From the NCBI RefSeq assembly GCF_947495255.1, contig NZ_CANLYI010000002.1, forward strand, positions 62,001 to 126,000: a stretch of DNA of 64,000 bases, read 5' to 3'. The notes under the pieces are model-generated. The model ran no database searches and was not told where the DNA came from. It saw nothing but the letters and a program-made list of their open reading frames with translations. The position numbers and the translations under genes are program-made. This stretch comes from an uncultured Winogradskyella sp. (lineage in GTDB: Bacteria; Bacteroidota; Bacteroidia; Flavobacteriales; Flavobacteriaceae). Shown here one piece after another: positions 8,153-15,484 of the stretch. Each line of letters opens with the position of its first letter. Position 1 is the first letter of the stretch.

Positions 8153-9331
8153 TTAATACAAGAATGTACCGTATTCACTATCGATAGTTAGTTTTTTCAC
8201 TTCTGAAGTTTCAACTCTACCAATAATTTTAGCATCTACATTGAATGATTTTGAAATTTCAATAATAGCGTCAGCCACTCCTGGCTTTACATATAATTCC
8301 ATTCTGTGACCACAATTAAATACTTGATACATTTCTTTCCAATCTGTTTTAGATTGTTCTTGAATGAGTTTGAATAACGGAGGAACCGCAAACATATTAT
8401 CTTTTACAATATGAAGATTATCTATAAAATGTAGAATTTTGGTTTGTGCACCACCACTACAATGTACCATTCCATGTACGTCTTCACTATTAAATTTATT
8501 TAAAATAGCTTTTATAATTGGCGCATAAGTTCTGGTTGGTGATAAAACTAACTTACCAGCATCAATGGGAGAATTATCTACCGCATCTGTAAGTTTAGTT
8601 TGGCCAGAATAGACTAAATCTTCTGGTACAGCTGCATCAAAACTTTCAGGGTATTTTTCAGCTAAATACTTCGAAAACACATCGTGTCTTGCAGAAGTTA
8701 ATCCGTTACTTCCCATACCACCATTATAGCCAGTCTCATAAGAAGCTTGCCCAAAAGACTCTAAACCAACAATAACATCGCCTTCATTTATATTAGCATT
8801 ATCAATAACATCACTGCGCTTTATACGCGCTGTAACTGTAGAATCTACAATTATAGTTCTCACTAAGTCACCAACATCTGCTGTTTCTCCTCCTGTAGAA
8901 TGAATAGTGACTCCAAAAGATTTTAAATCCTCTATTAACTCTTCAGTTCCGTTTATAATTGCAGAAATAACTTCTCCTGGAATTAAATTTTTGTTTCTAC
9001 CAATTGTTGAAGAAAGCATTATATTATCCGTTGCACCAACACAAAGTAAGTCGTCAATATTCATAATTAACGCATCTTGAGCAATACCTTTCCAAACAGA
9101 AATATCTCCTGTTTCTTTCCAATACATATAAGCTAAAGACGATTTTGTACCTGCACCATCAGCATGCATTATTAAACAATAATCACTATCATTAGTAAGG
9201 TAATCTGGTACTATTTTACAGAATGCTTTTGGAAACAATCCTTTATCAATATTCTTAATAGCATTATGAACATCTTCTTTTGAAGCTGAAACACCTCGTT
9301 GCGCATATCTTTTACTAACCGAATTACTCAT
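8153..9331 (-). CDS. purM: Phosphoribosylformylglycinamidine cyclo-ligase (AIR synthetase)
   Basis: 392 residues. Forms aminoimidazole ribonucleotide from FGAM with ATP in purine synthesis. PurM features include HADGAGTKSSLAY near the N-terminus, DDLLCVGATDN, HSTGGETADVGDLVRT and MVHCSGGAQTKILHF. It is slightly longer than the E. coli form (about 345), as in the Bacteroidota type. A full -7 box lies at 9357-9364. DUF3078 follows in the same transcript. Confidence 0.93.
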   Translation of the reverse strand: MSNSVSKRYAQRGVSASKEDVHNAIKNIDKGLFPKAFCKIVPDYLTNDSDYCLIMHADGAGTKSSLAYMYWKETGDISVWKGIAQDALIMNIDDLLCVGATDNIMLSSTIGRNKNLIPGEVISAIINGTEELIEDLKSFGVTIHSTGGETADVGDLVRTIIVDSTVTARIKRSDVIDNANINEGDVIVGLESFGQASYETGYNGGMGSNGLTSARHDVFSKYLAEKYPESFDAAVPEDLVYSGQTKLTDAVDNSPIDAGKLVLSPTRTYAPIIKAILNKFNSEDVHGMVHCSGGAQTKILHFIDNLHIVKDNMFAVPPLFKLIQEQSKTDWKEMYQVFNCGHRMELYVKPGVADAIIEISKSFNVDAKIIGRVETSEVKKLTIDSEYGTFLY

Positions 9332-9356
9332 AGCATTACGTATTTGTTTGGTAGTG

Positions 9357-9364
9357 CAAAAGTA
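9357..9364 (-). promoter_or_regulatory. Putative -7 promoter box of purM
   Basis: Minus-strand TACTTTTG, full match to TAnnTTTG, 25 bases upstream of the purM ATG. Confidence 0.5.
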
Positions 9365-9374
9365 AGAATTGCGT

Positions 9375-10049
9375 TCAATTATAAGGAATGATTTGGTTGG
9401 AATTAATAACTGTTTTTAATTTTCTTTGATACATTTCCTTTTTCTTCTTACCTCCAAAATAAAAATTGAACCCTAAACCCATTCGAATTAATGCATCATC
9501 TGTATCGCCTTCTATAAGGCCATCAATATCATCTGAAAACAAATAATTGTATTCCCCAAAAAGCTTTAAGCCTATATGAGGTGCCACAATTAATTCAAAA
9601 CCAAGACCGGCTTGCACTTTTGTCGCTGTTGACTCAAAATAATTAGCTGCATTGTAACCACCTCCTGCAAAAAGGAATGGACTAAATTTAGTATATGGAG
9701 AAAAGAGATATTCTAAATTAAGATCGAAAGACATAAACCCTTCATTAGACACATCTTTAATTGAAACATTATATTTATTGAATGTAACGTTAGCATTAAG
9801 ATGGCTGGTAAGTTGGCGTTTATATCCTATTCTAAAATAAATATCGTATTCATATTCTGGGTAATCACCTTCCATTTGCAAAGATCCTGCTGCAATATCA
9901 ATAGCATTTGTGCCTCTAAATTCTAAAAAAGTAAATTTACGAGTAATAACTCTTTCACTTTTAGATATAGAATCTTGAGAAAAAACTAAATTAAAACAAC
10001 CGATAATCATTGCAACGCATAATAACTTTGCATTGAATTTAGAAATCAT
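9375..10049 (-). CDS. Outer-membrane beta-barrel protein
   Basis: 224 residues. A signal peptide (MISKFNAKLLCVAMIIGCFNLVFSQ) is followed by alternating strands such as FRIGYKRQLTSHLNANVTFNKY, PFLFAGGGYNAANYF and IRMGLGFNFYFGGKKKK, the pattern of an 8-stranded OmpW/OmpX-size barrel. A basic 25-residue tail follows the last strand. Similar barrels accompany CsgG-type genes in Bacteroidota, but none is here. The function is unknown. Its stop lies just beyond the purM promoter. Confidence 0.7.
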   Translation of the reverse strand: MISKFNAKLLCVAMIIGCFNLVFSQDSISKSERVITRKFTFLEFRGTNAIDIAAGSLQMEGDYPEYEYDIYFRIGYKRQLTSHLNANVTFNKYNVSIKDVSNEGFMSFDLNLEYLFSPYTKFSPFLFAGGGYNAANYFESTATKVQAGLGFELIVAPHIGLKLFGEYNYLFSDDIDGLIEGDTDDALIRMGLGFNFYFGGKKKKEMYQRKLKTVINSNQIIPYN

Positions 10050-10116
10050 AAACTTTTTTGTTAGGAAATAAGTTTACGTTCTTATGGAAATTTGGGTGGA
10101 ACTAGAATGATAAAAA

Positions 10117-10154
10117 TAAAAAAAAAGGATCAACTCGAAATCCGAATTCATCCT
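10117..10154 (-). terminator. Terminator after the 45-residue exported peptide
   Basis: Minus-strand stem AGGAT-G-AATTCG / CGAGTT-G-ATCCT (one G-G mismatch, one G-U), loop of 5, then a run of T and A. It lies 43 bases past the peptide's stop codon. Confidence 0.65.
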
Positions 10155-10196
10155 CTATGTCATTGGTAATAAATACCAGAAGCGCAATCTTAACTC

Positions 10197-10334
10197 TTAA
10201 GATTCTGCTTGTAGTGTAGATTGAATGTTAACAACATTTTCTTCAGTCACTGAATTTAAGTCATCAGACTTATCCTGTGATAATACTAAAGTTGCCCCAA
10301 CAAGAATTGCTACACTTAGTAGTAATTTTTTCAT
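10197..10334 (-). CDS. Small exported peptide (45 residues), unknown function
   Basis: The frame reads MKKLLLSVAILVGATLVLSQ then DKSDDLNSVTEENVVNIQ and ends in STLQAES. The first 19-20 residues are a clear signal peptide; the mature part is about 25 residues, acidic and without cysteine. It has its own -7 box (10362-10369) and its own terminator (10117-10154), which supports a real gene. No family is recognised. Confidence 0.65.
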   Translation of the reverse strand: MKKLLLSVAILVGATLVLSQDKSDDLNSVTEENVVNIQSTLQAES

Positions 10335-10361
10335 TTTTACAAATATTGATTAATAGCCCTA

Positions 10362-10369
10362 CAAAAGTA
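10362..10369 (-). promoter_or_regulatory. Putative -7 promoter box of the 45-residue peptide gene
   Basis: Minus-strand TACTTTTG, full match to TAnnTTTG, 27 bases upstream of the ATG. The rest of the gap up to 10560 shows nothing else I can name. Confidence 0.5.
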
Positions 10370-10560
10370 CACAATAACCGTATTTATAAAATGACTATTT
10401 TCAATTATTTACACTAGAAGCACCACCTTTTCGATAACTAGATTGAACTCATCGACAAACGACACTTTTCATAAAGTTTTAATGCCTTTATATACGTAGT
10501 TATACTTACACCTTTTTAATAAATCAATGAAAAACAAACCTTTATGAATGATGATAATTA

Positions 10561-12747
10561 TTACTTTGTGAACAAAAGCTCTCTATATTTAGTTAATGGC
10601 CACAATTCATCATCAATCATTATTTCTAATTTATCACAATGATATCTTATATCTTCAAATAAAGGTTTTATCTTTTTACAATATCCTTCCGCTTTCTTTT
10701 CTATATTGGTCAGCTTATTTATTGTTTTACGAGTATCAATCATTTCTGTAACTAGAGAGTTAATAGCCTCAATATGTTGTGATATTTGCTCTATAAGCGA
10801 CAATTGTTCTTTCGCAAACTCTTTAAAACGATCTCCATATATAGTTTTAAGGCCTGTAACATTTTCTATTAGTATGTTTTGGTATTTTACAGCTGTAGGC
10901 ACCACATGGTTTCTAGCAATGTCACCACTTACCCTACTTTCAATTTGAATATGAAGTATATACTCTTCCATTTCAATCTCGTAACGCGCTTCGGATTCTA
11001 CCTTATTAAGAACACCTAAACTTTCAAATAGTTCAATGGTTGATTTAGATTTTTTAATTTTAAGAGCTTCTGGAGTCGTCTTATTATTACTTAAACCACG
11101 TTTTTTCGCTTCTTTTTCCCAATCATCACTGTAACCATTACCTTCAAAAAGAATTTCTTTAGACGTTTTAATGTATTCTCTTAAAACATTGAAAATGGCA
11201 TCGTCCTTTTTCATTGCTTTTTCTTCAATTAACACATCCACTTCTGCTTTAAAGTCTATTAACTGTTTGGCGACGATGGTATTTAAAATAGTCATTGGAT
11301 TTGCACAATTTGCGGTTGAACCTACGGCTCTAAACTCAAACTTATTACCTGTAAAGGCAAATGCAGACGTTCTATTTCTATCTGTATTATCTCTTAAAAT
11401 TTCTGGTATTTTACCAACAACATTCAACTTTAAATCCGTTTTTTCCTTAGGTGATAATTTACCTTTAGTTACAGACTCTAACTCGTTTAAAACTTTGGTT
11501 AATTGCTCACCAATAAAAACAGAGATAATAGCAGGAGGCGCTTCATTAGCTCCTAAACGATGATCATTACTCGCAGAAGCTATTGCTGCTCTTAACAACT
11601 CTTCGTGAGTCTGAACAGCTTTTATTGTATTTATAAAGAAGGTTAAAAACTGAAGGTTACTCATAGGTGTTTTACCAGGCGATAATAAATTAACTCCAGT
11701 GTTTGTACTTAGACTCCAGTTATTATGTTTCCCAGAACCATTGACACCTGCAAATGGTTTTTCATGCAATAAAACCGTGAAATTATGTCGCTTCGCTATT
11801 TTCTGCATCAAATCCATTAATAATGAATTATGATCTACTGCTAAATTTGCCTCTTCATATATAGGAGCTAATTCAAATTGATTTGGAGCCACTTCATTAT
11901 GTCTTGTTTTAACAGGAATTCCTAATAACATACAATGATGCTCTAAATCTCGCATATAAGCCATAGCTCGCGATGGAATTGTACCAAAATAATGATCATC
12001 TAACTGCTGTCCTTTTGCAGGCGAATGACCAAAAAGGGTTCTTCCTGTTAGTAAAATATCTGGTCTAGAAGCTGCCAATGCTTGGTCAATTAAAAAATAC
12101 TCTTGCTCCCAACCCAAAGAAGCCGTTACTTTCTTTACATTTTTATCAAAAAACTTACAAATTGCAACCGATGCACTATCAACAACTTGTAATGCTCGTA
12201 AAAGTGGTGTTTTAAAATCCAATGCTTCACCTGTATAAGACACAAAAACAGTTGGTATACATAAAGTCCCATCAAATACAAATGCTGGCGACGTTGGGTC
12301 CCAAGCAGTATACCCTCTTGCTTCAAACGTATTTCTAATGCCTCCATTAGGAAAACTAGACGCATCTGGTTCTTGCTGCACTAATTGGTCTCCTCCAAAT
12401 TTCTCAATCGCCATTCCATCACCTATAGTTTCAAAAAAGGCATCATGTTTTTCTGCCGTTGCACCTGTTAATGGCTGAAACCAATGCGTATAATGTGTTG
12501 CGCCTTTAGAAATTGCCCACTCTTTCATTCCTGTAGAAATATGACCCGCTACATTACGATCAATTTTCGTTCCTTTCTCAATAGCTTCAGTAACACTTTT
12601 CAGCCCTGTCTTAGTTAAGTATTGACGCATAGCCACTTCATTAAAGACATTTTTACCAAAAATTTCTGAACGTCTTTTAGACTCTTTTATTTTAATAGGT
12701 TTACGCTCTAAAGACGATTTTACAGCATGAAATCTCAATGTTGACAT
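10561..12747 (-). CDS. glnN: Glutamine synthetase type III
   Basis: 728 residues, the size of GSIII (about 700-730) and much longer than GSI or GSII. It makes glutamine from glutamate and ammonium with ATP. GSIII features include an N-terminal domain with GATHYTHWFQPLTG, SLGWEQEYFLID, RHNEVAPNQFELAPIYEEANLAVDHN, KPFAGVNGSGKHNNWSLSTN and a long C-terminal coiled-coil region (about residues 600-700). It is transcribed divergently from the type II enzyme with 179 bases between them. A -7 box is at 12766-12773. Confidence 0.95.
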   Translation of the reverse strand: MSTLRFHAVKSSLERKPIKIKESKRRSEIFGKNVFNEVAMRQYLTKTGLKSVTEAIEKGTKIDRNVAGHISTGMKEWAISKGATHYTHWFQPLTGATAEKHDAFFETIGDGMAIEKFGGDQLVQQEPDASSFPNGGIRNTFEARGYTAWDPTSPAFVFDGTLCIPTVFVSYTGEALDFKTPLLRALQVVDSASVAICKFFDKNVKKVTASLGWEQEYFLIDQALAASRPDILLTGRTLFGHSPAKGQQLDDHYFGTIPSRAMAYMRDLEHHCMLLGIPVKTRHNEVAPNQFELAPIYEEANLAVDHNSLLMDLMQKIAKRHNFTVLLHEKPFAGVNGSGKHNNWSLSTNTGVNLLSPGKTPMSNLQFLTFFINTIKAVQTHEELLRAAIASASNDHRLGANEAPPAIISVFIGEQLTKVLNELESVTKGKLSPKEKTDLKLNVVGKIPEILRDNTDRNRTSAFAFTGNKFEFRAVGSTANCANPMTILNTIVAKQLIDFKAEVDVLIEEKAMKKDDAIFNVLREYIKTSKEILFEGNGYSDDWEKEAKKRGLSNNKTTPEALKIKKSKSTIELFESLGVLNKVESEARYEIEMEEYILHIQIESRVSGDIARNHVVPTAVKYQNILIENVTGLKTIYGDRFKEFAKEQLSLIEQISQHIEAINSLVTEMIDTRKTINKLTNIEKKAEGYCKKIKPLFEDIRYHCDKLEIMIDDELWPLTKYRELLFTK

Positions 12748-12765
12748 ATTGACAATATTTTAGGG

Positions 12766-12773
12766 CAAAAATA
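12766..12773 (-). promoter_or_regulatory. Putative -7 promoter box of the GSIII gene
   Basis: Minus-strand TATTTTTG, full match to TAnnTTTG, 18 bases upstream of the GSIII ATG. Confidence 0.5.
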
Positions 12774-12816
12774 CGAAATATTTAAAAATAACATAGCCAC
12801 CCATTCAAAATTAGGG

Positions 12817-12826
12817 TTGTTAACAA
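12817..12826. promoter_or_regulatory. Palindrome TTGTTAACAA between the two glutamine synthetase genes
   Basis: A perfect 10-bp palindrome near the middle of the divergent intergenic region, upstream of both promoters. It could be a shared operator for nitrogen control. Palindromes of this length also arise by chance in AT-rich DNA. Confidence 0.25.
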
Positions 12827-12926
12827 TAATTAAGTACATTTCGTCTAAATCACCCTGTTTTTTTTGACCAAACGAAAAAAAAAGCAATCTTTGTAACAAT
12901 TATTTTAGATAAACAAAAATTTTATT

Positions 12927-13952
12927 ATGGCAAAAATTAAATTAGAATACATTTGGTTAGATGGCTACTTCCCAACTCAAAACTTGAGAAGTAAAACGAA
13001 AGTAGAAGAGCACGAAAACTTTCAAGGTACAGTTGAAGAATTAGGTATGTGGTCTTTTGATGGGTCATCTACTAGACAAGCTTCAGGTGGTGCATCTGAT
13101 TGCTTATTAAAACCAGTCGCAATTTATAAAGATCCAGACAGAATTAATGGATACTTAGTAATGACAGAAGTTTTAAATGCAGATGGTACGCCTCACGTTT
13201 CTAATGGAAGAGCTACTATTGATGATGATGATAATGATTTCTGGTTTGGTTTTGAGCAAGAGTATTTCATTATGGATACTAAAACACAATTGCCATTAGG
13301 TTTCCCAATTGGTGGATATCCTGCACCGCAAGGAATGTACTATTGTTCTGTTGGTGGAAAAAACACTCATGGTAGAGGTTTAGTTGAAGAGCATGCCGAT
13401 TTATGTATCGATGCTGGTTTAAACTTTGAAGGTATTAACCAAGAAGTAGCTTCTGGTCAATGGGAATTTCAATTATTTGCTAAAGGTGCCAAAAAAGCAG
13501 GAGACGAAATTTGGGTTGCTAGATACTTATTAGATCGTTTAACTGAAAAATATGGTTACTATATTGAATACCACCCAAAACCATTAGGTAAGGATATGGA
13601 CTGGAATGGTTCTGGTATGCACGCAAACTTCTCTAATGAAGTTTTAAGAACATGCGGCTCTGAAGAAACGTACGGAAAAATCTGTGAAGCATTTAGACCT
13701 GTAGTAAAAGAACACATTGCAGTTTATGGTGAGTTTAATGACCAACGTTTAACGGGTGATCATGAAACAGCTGCTATTACAGATTTCTCTTGGGGAATTT
13801 CTGATAGAGGTGCTTCAATTCGTATTCCAATTATTGCAGTTGAGAAAGGCTGGAAAGGTTGGTTAGAAGATAGAAGACCAGCATCTAATGGTGATCCATA
13901 CAAAATTGCAGGTAGAATTATTAAAACTGTAAAGAGTGCTAATATCTCTTAA
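12927..13952 (+). CDS. Glutamine synthetase type II (eukaryotic-type)
   Basis: 341 residues, the size of GSII. The N-terminal beta-grasp domain carries MAKIKLEYIWLDGY and WSFDGSSTRQASG. The catalytic domain has FWFGFEQEYFIMD, GHGRGLVEEHADLC-like and GSGMHANFS motifs, and the C-terminal DRGASIRIPIIAVEKGW segment. It forms glutamine in the cytoplasm, apparently in parallel with the divergent GSIII. Possible promoter: AATCTTTG about 35 bases upstream (one mismatch). A strong bidirectional terminator follows. Confidence 0.93.
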   Translation: MAKIKLEYIWLDGYFPTQNLRSKTKVEEHENFQGTVEELGMWSFDGSSTRQASGGASDCLLKPVAIYKDPDRINGYLVMTEVLNADGTPHVSNGRATIDDDDNDFWFGFEQEYFIMDTKTQLPLGFPIGGYPAPQGMYYCSVGGKNTHGRGLVEEHADLCIDAGLNFEGINQEVASGQWEFQLFAKGAKKAGDEIWVARYLLDRLTEKYGYYIEYHPKPLGKDMDWNGSGMHANFSNEVLRTCGSEETYGKICEAFRPVVKEHIAVYGEFNDQRLTGDHETAAITDFSWGISDRGASIRIPIIAVEKGWKGWLEDRRPASNGDPYKIAGRIIKTVKSANIS

Positions 13953-13970
13953 TTAGCATTTATAATTATA

Positions 13971-14008
13971 TTAAAAAAGGCTTGTAGAAAACTACAAGCC
14001 TTTTTTTT
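13971..14008. terminator. Bidirectional terminator between GSII and the antiporter
   Basis: Perfect stem AAGGCTTGTAG / CTACAAGCCTT with a 4-base loop, A6 before and T8 after. It serves the two convergent genes. Confidence 0.9.
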
Positions 14009-14019
14009 ATGGCTGAGCC

Positions 14020-14970
14020 TTATTTAAGGGCCGTATAGATAAAGAATAAGTAAGCACCAAAAAGCACCACTCCTTTTATTCTTCCTATTTCAAATCGTTT
14101 TGGTATTATTATAAACGGAATTAAAATTGCTGCAAATGCAATCATCCACCAAATATTAGTAGATAATATTTCGGGCGTTTCAGGGTTTACAACAATTGGT
14201 TTTATAATAGCCGTTAAACCCAAAACCGATGCAATGTTAAATATATTAGAACCAATTAGGTTACCCAAAGACAGGGCTTTTTCTTTTTTTAATGCTGCAA
14301 TAACTGAGGCTGCTAATTCTGGGACACTAGTACCAATAGCAATAACCGTAACCGAAATAGCATAATCACTAATACCAATAGAAGTTGCTAATTGTTTTGC
14401 GCCTTCAACCAACCAGTCTGACCCAAAATACAGTCCTGCTGCACCAATTAATAACCAAACTACAATCTTAAAATTTGAAACCACGGCTAACGAATCATCT
14501 ACTTCGTCTGTATTTGCTTTTGTAGATTTACGAGAACTTCTTATTAATACAATTAAGAAAACTACCAAGGCCAGAAACATTATGCCTCCTTCTATTGCTG
14601 TAAGTACTAAATCATTTTTTAAAAAATAATAAAGCACAAAGGACAACATCATCATCATTGGCCAATTCAATTTATAGAAATCTTTATCTACTGCTAATGG
14701 AGAAATAATAGCTGTAATACCTAAAACTAATCCAATATTTGCAATATTAGAACCAATAACATTACCTAATGCAATATCTGAGACACCATCTAAGGCAGCT
14801 TGCAAACTCACTAATAATTCTGGAGCAGACGTTGCAAAAGACACAACCGTCATACCTATAACTAATTTTGATAATTTAAGCTTAAAACTTAAACCAACAG
14901 ACGCTCTCACCAAAAAATCACCACCAACAACCAATAATGCCAAACCAGCAATAACTAGAAATAAACTCAT
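14020..14970 (-). CDS. Calcium/sodium antiporter (CaCA family, YrbG-type)
   Basis: 316 residues, about 10 membrane helices in two inverted halves. Each half has its alpha-repeat: TVVSFATSAPELLVSLQAA with GNVIGSNIANIGLVLG (about residues 41-83), and VIAIGTSVPELAASVIAALK with GNLIGSNIFNIASVLG in the second half. It exchanges Na+ for Ca2+ or a similar cation across the inner membrane. It stands alone, divergent from blaI, with a weak -7 box TATCTTCG at 15003-15010. Confidence 0.9.
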   Translation of the reverse strand: MSLFLVIAGLALLVVGGDFLVRASVGLSFKLKLSKLVIGMTVVSFATSAPELLVSLQAALDGVSDIALGNVIGSNIANIGLVLGITAIISPLAVDKDFYKLNWPMMMMLSFVLYYFLKNDLVLTAIEGGIMFLALVVFLIVLIRSSRKSTKANTDEVDDSLAVVSNFKIVVWLLIGAAGLYFGSDWLVEGAKQLATSIGISDYAISVTVIAIGTSVPELAASVIAALKKEKALSLGNLIGSNIFNIASVLGLTAIIKPIVVNPETPEILSTNIWWMIAFAAILIPFIIIPKRFEIGRIKGVVLFGAYLFFIYTALK

Positions 14971-15054
14971 CCTCTACTTTATAACTTATTTTATTAATGC
15001 CGCGAAGATAACATTTCATTTTAAGAGAAACTGAAAACTATGATTTTCGTTAAA

Positions 15055-15092
15055 TAACTATTAATTTAGTTGCTTAACTATAAAAATAGTTA
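15055..15092 (+). promoter_or_regulatory. Likely BlaI operator (repeated TAACTAT dyad)
   Basis: The perfect dyad TAACTAT-AAAA-ATAGTTA (15075-15092) fills the spacer between the -33 and -7 elements of the blaI promoter. A further direct copy of TAACTAT lies at 15055-15061 with a partial mate TAGTTG at 15067-15072. BlaI/MecI proteins bind dyads overlapping their own promoter, so autorepression is the obvious reading. Confidence 0.6.
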
Positions 15093-15100
15093 TAGATTTG
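15070..15100 (+). promoter_or_regulatory. Promoter of the blaI-blaR1-like operon
   Basis: TTG (15070-15072), a 20-base spacer and TAGATTTG (15093-15100). Both elements match the Bacteroidota consensus and the spacing is canonical. It is the best-formed promoter in the window. Transcription should start near 15107. Confidence 0.75.
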
Positions 15101-15122
15101 AATGAAATAATTAAAATAGACG

Positions 15123-15482
15123 ATGCAAAAACTAACGAATAAGGAAGAAGAAATTATGCACATTTTATGGAAGCTAGAAAAGGCTTTTGTAAAAGATGTT
15201 TTAGCAGAAATAAAGATAGATAAGCCACATTACAACACTCTTTCTACAATTATTAGAAACTTAGAAGAAAAAGGTTACGTAAGTTATAATGCCTACGGAA
15301 AAACACATCAATACTTCCCTGTCGTCTCTAAAGAGGATTACAAAACTAAATTTATGAATACTGCTATTGAATACTACTTTAACAACTCTTATAAAAATGT
15401 AGTTTCCTTTTTTGCAAAAGAAGAGAAAATTAGTGTTGACGAGCTAAAGGAAATTATTAAGCTAATTGAAAACAAAAAATAA
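15123..15482 (+). CDS. BlaI/MecI/CopY family transcriptional repressor
   Basis: 119 residues, usual length. The winged-helix core reads LTNKEEEIMHILWKLEKAFVKDVLAEI and then HYNTLSTIIRNLEEKGYVSYNAYGKTHQYFPVVS, the recognition helix and wing of this family. The C-terminal part (about 80-119) is helical and should dimerise. It is released from DNA when cleaved after signalling by a partner M56 protein, here encoded 2 bases downstream. The operator at 15055-15092 suggests autoregulation. No beta-lactamase gene is nearby, so the target is probably a cell-envelope stress function. Confidence 0.92.
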   Translation: MQKLTNKEEEIMHILWKLEKAFVKDVLAEIKIDKPHYNTLSTIIRNLEEKGYVSYNAYGKTHQYFPVVSKEDYKTKFMNTAIEYYFNNSYKNVVSFFAKEEKISVDELKEIIKLIENKK

Positions 15483-15484
15483 TT

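Noticed and set aside
11171..11563. Plus-strand frame of 130 codons inside the GSIII gene
   Set aside because: It lies antisense within a fully conserved enzyme gene and has no domain pattern.
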